From Fretibacterium sp. (GTDB lineage: Bacteria > Synergistota > Synergistia > Synergistales > Aminobacteriaceae), in the NCBI GenBank assembly GCA_016280565.1, contig JAEEGY010000201.1, positions 1-10,676 of the forward strand: DNA of 10,676 nt. The letters run 5' to 3'. Positions within the stretch are counted from its first letter, which is position 1, and each line of letters opens with the position of its first letter. A program made the position numbers and the translations under genes. This document shows, one piece after another, positions 6,142 to 10,676 of this stretch. A model generated the notes under the pieces. That model was not told the DNA's origin, searched no databases, and was given only the letters and a program-made list of their open reading frames with translations.

Positions 6142-6362
6142 AGGGCATCCATATCGTGATACGAACCCACGTCGATCTTGCTGTCCCTGGCGAGACTCTC
6201 CACGGCCTCGCGTGCCTCGCAGGGGAACTCGCAGGCCAGACCACAGCTTGAGGAGAGCTTGCGGGGCACCGGGGCGATCCGGGCGGAAATGCCCGCGCCC
6301 CGGCACGCTCTCTCAAACATCAACGCCATACTGGTTGTCTTAAATGTGGCGAGGCAACTCAT
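6138..6362 (-). CDS. DUF3343 family protein (putative Se/S carrier-like)
   Basis: This small protein of 74 residues matches the DUF3343 pattern: an N-terminal strand-helix ATFKTTSMALMFERACRGAGI followed by the conserved ARIAPVPRKLSSSCGLAC segment (residues 27-44, with Cys 40 in SSCGLA). The family has been named a putative selenium/sulfur carrier because of this cysteine and its neighbours elsewhere, but the biochemistry is not established. The ATG at 6362 is directly preceded by an in-frame TAG, so it is the first possible start, and no Shine-Dalgarno site is visible. The gene lies 11 bases after the AT-hook gene and probably depends on its transcript and on translational coupling. Its stop overlaps that of the convergent DUF2156 gene. 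It has extra cysteines (C3, C20, C44, C48). Confidence 0.8.
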   Translation of the reverse strand: MSCLATFKTTSMALMFERACRGAGISARIAPVPRKLSSSCGLACEFPCEAREAVESLARDSKIDVGSYHDMDAL

Positions 6363-6373
6363 CTAATTAAAGA

Positions 6374-6748
6374 TTATTTAGTCTTCCTGGTCTTGGTCTT
6401 GCTGCCCTTTGGCCGGCCACGCTTCTTGGGAAGAACGCTGGCTGTCGATTTCTTCGCTGCCGCCGCCGCTGCGGTCTTTGCCTTGGGTGGCCTGCCCCGC
6501 CTTTTCTGGGGGGCAGCGGGGACCTCTGTCCTGGCCTTGGACGGCCTTCCCCTCTTGGCGCCTGGCTTCAGTTTCGTGTGGTTCTTCACAGCCTCCCGCG
6601 GGATGATCCAAATGGAGCCAAACTTAAACGCCCCCGGAAACCGTCCTCCCGTGCACAGGCGGCTCAGCCGGCTTCCGGAAATCCCCAGGATCGCTTTAGC
6701 CTCTCCCGCGTCAATATAATCCTTCTCCAGTTCCTCTTTTGTGATCAT
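6374..6748 (-). CDS. Helix-turn-helix DNA-binding protein with three AT-hooks
   Basis: The protein has 124 residues from ATG 6748, chosen because AAGGAGG (6757-6763) sits 8 bases upstream; the longer frame to 6814 would begin inside the promoter. Residues 10-57 form an excisionase/MerR-like HTH (helices DAGEAKAILGIS and GSRLSRLCTGG, then the wing FPGAFKFGSIWIIPREAV). A basic low-complexity tail follows with three AT-hook cores: KRGRPSK (65-71), KRRGRPPKAK (82-91) and KKRGRPKGSK (108-117), joined by Ala/Pro/Lys linkers and ending in KTKTRKTK. AT-hooks bind the minor groove of AT-rich DNA. A specific HTH plus several AT-hooks suggests a regulator or chromatin-type protein. I recognise the domains but not a named family. 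It probably heads a two-gene unit with the DUF3343 gene. It is not an excisionase by context, since no integrase is present. Confidence 0.85.
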   Translation of the reverse strand: MITKEELEKDYIDAGEAKAILGISGSRLSRLCTGGRFPGAFKFGSIWIIPREAVKNHTKLKPGAKRGRPSKARTEVPAAPQKRRGRPPKAKTAAAAAAKKSTASVLPKKRGRPKGSKTKTRKTK

Positions 6749-6784
6749 TGTATCTGCCTCCTTTTTTGTGGGAATCATGAAAAG

Positions 6785-6814
6785 AGTATAACATGGCATT
6801 GCTATTGATACCAT
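6785..6814 (-). promoter_or_regulatory. Extended -10 promoter with overlapping dyad for the AT-hook gene
   Basis: On the minus strand TGTTATACT (6785-6793) is an extended -10 with a poor -35 (TGGTAT at 6808-6813). The predicted start is near 6778, giving a leader of about 30 bases. An imperfect dyad, ATGGCAT (6793-6799) and ATACCAT (6808-6814), 6 of 7 positions matched with an 8-base spacer, covers the spacer and -35 and could be an operator for self-control. Confidence 0.5.
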
Positions 6815-6832
6815 AAAAAGACCTAAGTATTA

Positions 6833-7735
6833 TTACGTATTTTTCTTCAGGAGCGGTTCCAGCTCGGCGATAAGGACAGACGCAAAGATCAGGAGGCAAC
6901 CGATGGCCGCCCGGAGCGTGAGCGTCTCCCCCAGAAGAAGGATGCCGAAAAGCAGTCCAAACACGGCCTCCAGGCTCATGATGATGGCCGCGTGGCTGGG
7001 GGGCGAGTACCGCTGGGCGCACACCTGGATCGCGTAGCTTCCAAAGGTGCAGAACACGATGGTGAAGGCAAGGTCGGACAGCCCTTCAGAGCGGAGGCGG
7101 AGCGGCCCCTCAAACAGGACCCCGGAGATCAGGCACAGCAGGGTGAGCGTCACAAACTCGATAAAACTGATGGCGATAGGGTCGCAGTCCGGCTGGCTGT
7201 GCCCCTCTGCCCCCTGGGTGTAGTGAGCAATAGCAATGATTTGAACGGCGAAAAGCACCGCGCAGAGCAGGGTCAGGGCATCTCCAATGTTCAGAGGACC
7301 CGAAGGATCCGTCAGGAGCCCCATCCCCAGGAGGCAGAGCCCGGCAGCCCCCAGCGTCACCCACCCCGGAAAAACCCGGCGGAAAGCCCACAAGAGCAGG
7401 GGCACTAAGAGGACGTAGATGGCTGTGATGAAGGCCTGCCGCCCGGCACCGATGAAGTTCAGAGCGATGGTCTGGGTGGTCATGGCGGTGAACAGGATGC
7501 CCCCGATGACGAGCCCGGCGCGCAGGTTGTGTCTCCACGTCCTGCAGATGCGGCGGAGGAAGAGGAGCAAAAGCATTGCGGCCCCCGGCCCGAAGCGCAG
7601 AAAAAGCAGCCAGCAGGGGGGGTAGAGCGAAACGAGCCTCTTCATGGAGACAAAGCCCAGCCCCCAAAAAAGGGCGCAGAGCAGCAGGGCCAGGTCGGCC
7701 AGCAGGGTAAGTTTCCCCTGGGTCGTGTTTTTCAC
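6833..7735 (-). CDS. EamA/DMT-superfamily transporter
   Basis: This is a 300-residue drug/metabolite exporter of the EamA type with two repeats of about five membrane helices each. The first starts LLADLALLLCALFWGLGFVSMKRLV (about residues 10-34). The second ends with IIMSLEAVFGLLFGILLLGETLTLRAAIGCLLIFASVLIAEL (about 250-292), which carries the family's LEPVF-like and GE-T motifs. An enlarged hydrophilic loop (QGAEGHSQPDCDP) separates helices 6 and 7. The frame is open up to 7840, but the upstream part is out-of-frame overlap with the M20 gene. The GTG at 7735 forms GTGA with the M20 stop and gives a normal N-terminus. Translation is probably coupled, as no strong Shine-Dalgarno site is seen. 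Members export amino acids and other metabolites; the cargo here may be a product of the M20 hydrolase. No clear terminator follows. Confidence 0.88.
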   Translation of the reverse strand: MKNTTQGKLTLLADLALLLCALFWGLGFVSMKRLVSLYPPCWLLFLRFGPGAAMLLLLFLRRICRTWRHNLRAGLVIGGILFTAMTTQTIALNFIGAGRQAFITAIYVLLVPLLLWAFRRVFPGWVTLGAAGLCLLGMGLLTDPSGPLNIGDALTLLCAVLFAVQIIAIAHYTQGAEGHSQPDCDPIAISFIEFVTLTLLCLISGVLFEGPLRLRSEGLSDLAFTIVFCTFGSYAIQVCAQRYSPPSHAAIIMSLEAVFGLLFGILLLGETLTLRAAIGCLLIFASVLIAELEPLLKKNT

Positions 7736-8958
7736 GAGGCGGCCTGGGACAGGTAGTCCAGGGCAAACTGCGCGTAGATCGCCGCGCCGTCCTTCAGAAT
7801 GGCTTCGTCCACGTCGAAGGCCGGGTGATGATGAGCGCAATCGATGCCCTTCGCCCGGTTCCGCGCCCCGAGGTAGCCGAAGATTCCGGGCACGTGTTCC
7901 ATGTAAACGCTGAAGTCCTCCGCGCCGGTCATCCTGCGAAGCGGGGCAAAGGCGTCCTTCCCCATGACCTTCTCCGCGGCCCCGCGGGCAGTCTGGACAA
8001 GCTCTTCATCGTCGTTGATCAGCGGGCTGGGGCCGAAGTAATATTCACATTCCGCCGTGCAACCCCAGGCCTCCGCAGCCTTTTTGACAACCTGGGCGAT
8101 GCGCTCCGGCATGTTTTCCCTCAATTTTCGGTCAAAAGTGCGGACCGTGCCCACCAGCTCCACGTGGTCGCAGAGGATATCTCCTCCCGTCCCGCCGTTC
8201 ATCATCCCGACGGAGATGACCAGGCTGTTCTGGGCCTTGTTCTGGCGGCTGGATATCTGCTGGAGCGCCATGACGCAGGCGGAGGCCGCTAAAAGCGCGT
8301 CGCGCCCCAGCCAGGGGGTGCTGGCGTGGGCGGCAGTCCCCTCTATTTGAAGGGTAAAGCGGTCGCTGCACGCCATCCGCTCTCCCGCCTCAAAGTTGAA
8401 CGTCCCCGCCTCCATCAGCGCCCAGACGTGCATTCCAAAGATCGCGTCCACGCCCTCCAGCGCCCCGCGCTTGACGTACACCTCCGACTTCCGACCGATC
8501 TCCTCTCCCATCTGGAAGATCAGCTTCACGGTCCCCCTGAGCTCGTCCCGGTGGGCGGCCAGTATCCGGGCCGCGCCCAGGAGCATCGCCGTGTGGCAAT
8601 CATGCCCGCAGGCGTGCATAACGCCGGGGTTAACGCTGCAGTAACTCTTCGTGTGGTCTGCCTCGTTGATGGGGAGCGCGTCAATATCCGCCCGGAGCAT
8701 GACCGTCCTTCCACATTCAAGCTCAGGGGCGTGCTTTGCCCCCCTGAACCCCCCGGCGCGCTGAGTCCCTTTTATCTCCGCGACGCAGCCGGTGCAGCCG
8801 TTAAAGGTAGTATAGGGAATCCCCATCTTCTCCAGCTCGGAGAGGATGAACTTCGTTGTCTCGAACTCCTGGCAGCTGAGCTCGGGGTGACGGTGCAGGT
8901 GGCGGCGGCAGGCAATGATGTACTCCTCCTGCTCCGCCGCGAGTTTTTTAATATCCAT
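7732..8958 (-). CDS. M20-family amidohydrolase/peptidase (408 aa)
   Basis: This is a complete M20D-type metal amidohydrolase. Motifs: RRHLHRHPELS (18-28), LRADIDALPINE (88-99), HACGHDCH with ligands C117 and H119 (115-122), QMGEE with E152-E153, GMHVWA with H177, the lid domain with GTAAHASTP (about 210), a GAEDFS block near the C-terminus, and the C-terminal HHHPAFDVDEA with the last metal His (376-378). All ligands are intact. An insertion of about 15-20 residues (about 65-83, rich in Gly, Arg and Cys) lies between the EIKG and LRADID strands and is unusual for the family. The Shine-Dalgarno GGAGGG lies inside the end of the preceding gene and the gap to it is 3 bases. It follows an AbgT transporter and an M20 fragment, so p-aminobenzoyl-glutamate or another N-acyl amino acid is a reasonable substrate class, as an inference from context. 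Confidence 0.92.
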   Translation of the reverse strand: MDIKKLAAEQEEYIIACRRHLHRHPELSCQEFETTKFILSELEKMGIPYTTFNGCTGCVAEIKGTQRAGGFRGAKHAPELECGRTVMLRADIDALPINEADHTKSYCSVNPGVMHACGHDCHTAMLLGAARILAAHRDELRGTVKLIFQMGEEIGRKSEVYVKRGALEGVDAIFGMHVWALMEAGTFNFEAGERMACSDRFTLQIEGTAAHASTPWLGRDALLAASACVMALQQISSRQNKAQNSLVISVGMMNGGTGGDILCDHVELVGTVRTFDRKLRENMPERIAQVVKKAAEAWGCTAECEYYFGPSPLINDDEELVQTARGAAEKVMGKDAFAPLRRMTGAEDFSVYMEHVPGIFGYLGARNRAKGIDCAHHHPAFDVDEAILKDGAAIYAQFALDYLSQAAS

Positions 8959-8961
8959 AGC

Positions 8962-9351
8962 TCATTTACCCTCCGCTCCGGCTGTGCCCTGAGGGCGGTA
9001 GTCCAAACTGGCGGTGCAGCCCCAGGCCTCGGCCCCCGCGGCGGCCGTCCGTCGCAGATGTTCCCCCACGGTCTCCAACGCCGCGTCGTCAGGGGCAAAA
9101 ACCGTCCCCTCCAGCACGGCAGTGTCCGCGATGATGTTGAACTGCGTCCCGGCCCGCACAGAGCCCACCGTGACCACTAAGGGGTCCAGCGGGTCGTTGA
9201 AGCGGCTGACAAGGCCCTGAAGGTCCAGCACGATGGCGCTGGCGGCTGTGATGGCGTCTCTCCCCTTGTTGGGAGTGGAGCCGTGGGCGGAGACCCCGTG
9301 AACCGTGAGGGTGAACTCCGCCCGCGCTCCCAATTGCACTTCAGGAGTCAT
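8962..9351 (-). CDS. M20 peptidase dimerisation (lid) domain fragment, stand-alone
   Basis: The 129-residue frame corresponds only to the M20 lid/dimerisation domain. It contains ARAEFTLTVHGVSAHGSTPNKGRDAI (with the conserved GVSAHG His), TVGSVRAGTQFNIIADTAVLEGTV, and AEAWGCTASLDYRPQGTAG. The catalytic first half, with all metal ligands, and the C-terminal part of the catalytic domain are both missing, so it cannot hydrolyse substrate on its own. It shares EAWGCTA with the neighbouring complete M20 protein and so may be a decayed paralogue. The frame has no stops and is packed tightly: its ATG is 1 base after the abgT stop and its end carries the Shine-Dalgarno of the next gene. No Shine-Dalgarno site is well placed for its own start. 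It is either a remnant after deletion or a retained dimerisation partner; I lean to remnant. Confidence 0.75.
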   Translation of the reverse strand: MTPEVQLGARAEFTLTVHGVSAHGSTPNKGRDAITAASAIVLDLQGLVSRFNDPLDPLVVTVGSVRAGTQFNIIADTAVLEGTVFAPDDAALETVGEHLRRTAAAGAEAWGCTASLDYRPQGTAGAEGK

Positions 9352-9352
9352 A

Positions 9353-10676
9353 TCAGTGCAGGTAGATGCCGCCTCCGATGCCGAGGGGCAGGTCCAGCAT
9401 GACCCACACCACGACCTGAAGGATCCAGATCAGCGCGAAGGTGAGGGAGTACGGCAGCATGTTGGCGATGACCGTGCCGAGCCCCACGTTCTTATCATAG
9501 CGGCGCGCGAAGCCCAGCAGCACCGGCATGTAGGTGAACAGCGGGGACAGCGGGTTGGTGATGGAGTCGCCGATGCGGTACACCACCTGGGTGATGGCCG
9601 GGTCGTAGCCCAGCAGCATCATCATGGGGACGAAGACCGGCGCCAGGATGGCCCACTTCGCCGACGCGGAGCCGATGAAGATGTTGACGATGCAGGACAG
9701 GATGATGAGCCCGATCATCAGCGGGATGCCCGTGAAGCCGATGTTGCCCAGGAAGGACGCGCCCTTGATGGCGAGGATGGTGCCTAGGTTGGAGACGGAG
9801 AAGAAGCTGGTGAAGATGGAGATGAAGAAGCACATGAACACGTAGTTGCCCATCTCAGCGAAGCCCTGGGAGATGTCCGCCCAGACGTCCTTGTCGTTCT
9901 TGTATTTGCCCATCGAAGCGCCGTAGCACACGCCGGGGATGAACAGCCCCAGCGACACGGTGAAGATGATGCCCTTCGTGAAGGGGGCCGAGCCGGCGGT
10001 GATCCCGCTGGCGTCTCCGGCCAGGATGGCCTTGTCCCCAAAGATGGGGAAGGAGAGCAGGCAGATCACGGCAAGGAAGATCACGAAGCCGATGCCGGCC
10101 GCCCTGAGCGCCTTGTTCTGCTCCGGGGTGATGACGGCGGCGTTCTCGTCAAAGGAGAACTTCGCCAGCTCCTCCCTTGTGATGGGGAAGCGGTGCAGAA
10201 GGCCCTTCTCGACCAAAATCGTGCCCGCCAGGGTCAGCACGACGCAGGAGGCCATCAGGAAGTACCAGTTGATGGCGATGGACTCCGCGTACTCCGGCTT
10301 GATCATCTGCGCGGCGGCCTCGGTGAAACCGTAAGCCAGCGCGTCGGACATGCCCAGGATCATGTTGGCGCAGAAGCCGCCCGCCACGGAGGCGAAGGCG
10401 ACGTAGAGGCCCAGCAGGGGACTGCGGCCGATGGACATGTAGAGGACGGCGGACAGAGGCGGGAGGATGATGAACCCGGCGTCGCCGGCGATGTTCAGGT
10501 TGATGCCCAGGAAGATCACCATGCAGGTGACGACCCAGCCCTTGGCCTTGCCCAGGAACTTCTCCATGAAGGCGACGAGGAAGCCGCTCTTCTCGGCGAC
10601 CGCGGAGCCGATGACCGCCACAAGGACCATCGTCAGCGGTGCAAATCCGGCGAAGTTTGCGATGACGTTGGACCAG
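9353..10676 (-). CDS. abgT: AbgT-family transporter, 3' part (5' end outside window)
   Basis: The frame is open to the window edge, so about 440 residues are visible and the first 60-80 of about 510 are missing. An internal ATG at 10630 is not the start, because upstream residues NVIANFAGFAPLT fit the family. AbgT proteins are multi-helix membrane carriers; E. coli AbgT imports p-aminobenzoyl-glutamate, and others (MtrF, YdaH) export sulfonamide-like compounds. Conserved segments are VAEKSGFLVAFMEKFLGKAKGW, the NIAGDAGFIILPPL block, PGVCYGASMGKYKNDKDVW, and the C-terminal LAPVFVPMMMLLGYDPAITQ then YRIGDSITNPLSPLFTYMP, ARRYDKNVGLGTVIANMLPYS and the end LPLGIGG. At least ten hydrophobic helices are visible. 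It heads, in this window, an operon with M20 proteins as in the abgABT arrangement. The direction of transport cannot be told. Confidence 0.93.
   Translation of the reverse strand, partial: WSNVIANFAGFAPLTMVLVAVIGSAVAEKSGFLVAFMEKFLGKAKGWVVTCMVIFLGINLNIAGDAGFIILPPLSAVLYMSIGRSPLLGLYVAFASVAGGFCANMILGMSDALAYGFTEAAAQMIKPEYAESIAINWYFLMASCVVLTLAGTILVEKGLLHRFPITREELAKFSFDENAAVITPEQNKALRAAGIGFVIFLAVICLLSFPIFGDKAILAGDASGITAGSAPFTKGIIFTVSLGLFIPGVCYGASMGKYKNDKDVWADISQGFAEMGNYVFMCFFISIFTSFFSVSNLGTILAIKGASFLGNIGFTGIPLMIGLIILSCIVNIFIGSASAKWAILAPVFVPMMMLLGYDPAITQVVYRIGDSITNPLSPLFTYMPVLLGFARRYDKNVGLGTVIANMLPYSLTFALIWILQVVVWVMLDLPLGIGGGIYLH

Noticed and set aside
5686..6306. Minus-strand frame of 206 codons overlapping DUF2156 and DUF3343
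   Set aside because: It conflicts with two genes that match known families and has no recognisable domain itself.
6374..6748. Phage excisionase
   Set aside because: The HTH resembles excisionases, but there is no integrase, phage gene or attachment repeat, and the AT-hook tail is not an excisionase feature.
6746..6814. Longer form of the AT-hook protein starting at 6814
   Set aside because: The extra 22 residues would begin inside the promoter and dyad, while the ATG at 6748 has an AAGGAGG site at ideal distance and starts just before the HTH domain.
7736..7840. Longer EamA protein starting at 7840
   Set aside because: The added residues are Arg/Gly-rich and antisense to nothing membrane-like; they are the shadow frame of the M20 C-terminus. 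GTG 7735 gives a normal DMT N-terminus.
8326..9180. Long plus-strand reading frame of 284 codons
   Set aside because: It lies opposite the 408-residue M20 gene and the lid fragment, whose motifs are convincing. Its translation is a Pro/Arg/His-rich shadow with no recognisable domain.
1..10676. CRISPR array or insertion sequence
   Set aside because: No regularly spaced repeats, transposase frame or terminal inverted repeats with target duplication were found on reading both strands.

Overview
The window is bacterial chromosome: dense, GC-rich coding sequence with Shine-Dalgarno sites, short gaps, factor-independent terminators and a tRNA gene. Gene content (two complete M20-family amidohydrolases, an AbgT-family transporter, a DMT exporter, DUF2156 and DUF3343 proteins, paired short chromate transporters) suggests an anaerobic, amino-acid-using bacterium such as Synergistota or GC-rich Clostridia. 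This placement is an inference from gene types only and is weak.

Layout, plus strand: the 3' part of ilvD (1-1271) with a strong terminator. A tRNA-Ser(UGA) gene follows on the minus strand (1417-1504). A short divergent control region (about 1505-1628) separates it from a compact plus-strand cluster: two half-size ChrA proteins, an MntA/HepT-type nucleotidyltransferase-HEPN toxin-antitoxin pair and an M20 amidohydrolase (1629-4589). These overlap or nearly abut and are probably one transcript. A 254-base gap then carries three perfect DnaA boxes, several inverted repeats and a good promoter for the HU-type nucleoid protein gene (4844-5152), which has its own terminator. A DUF2156 acyltransferase-like gene (5251-6141) ends the plus-strand block.

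Layout, minus strand: the DUF2156 gene meets a convergent two-gene unit with a 4-base stop overlap. That unit is a small DNA-binding protein with an excisionase-like helix-turn-helix plus three AT-hooks (6374-6748), followed by a DUF3343 protein (6138-6362). Upstream of it lies another minus-strand operon: AbgT transporter (enters from the right edge), an isolated M20 dimerisation domain, a complete M20 amidohydrolase and an EamA exporter (10676 down to 6833).

Themes: import of an amide- or peptide-like substrate (AbgT), its hydrolysis (M20) and export of a product (EamA) is a reasonable reading of the right-hand operon. The centre holds two basic DNA-binding proteins, HU and the AT-hook protein, close to a DnaA-box cluster. 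The best candidates for something undescribed are the DnaA-box/dyad region before hup, the HTH-AT-hook protein, and the stand-alone M20 lid domain.
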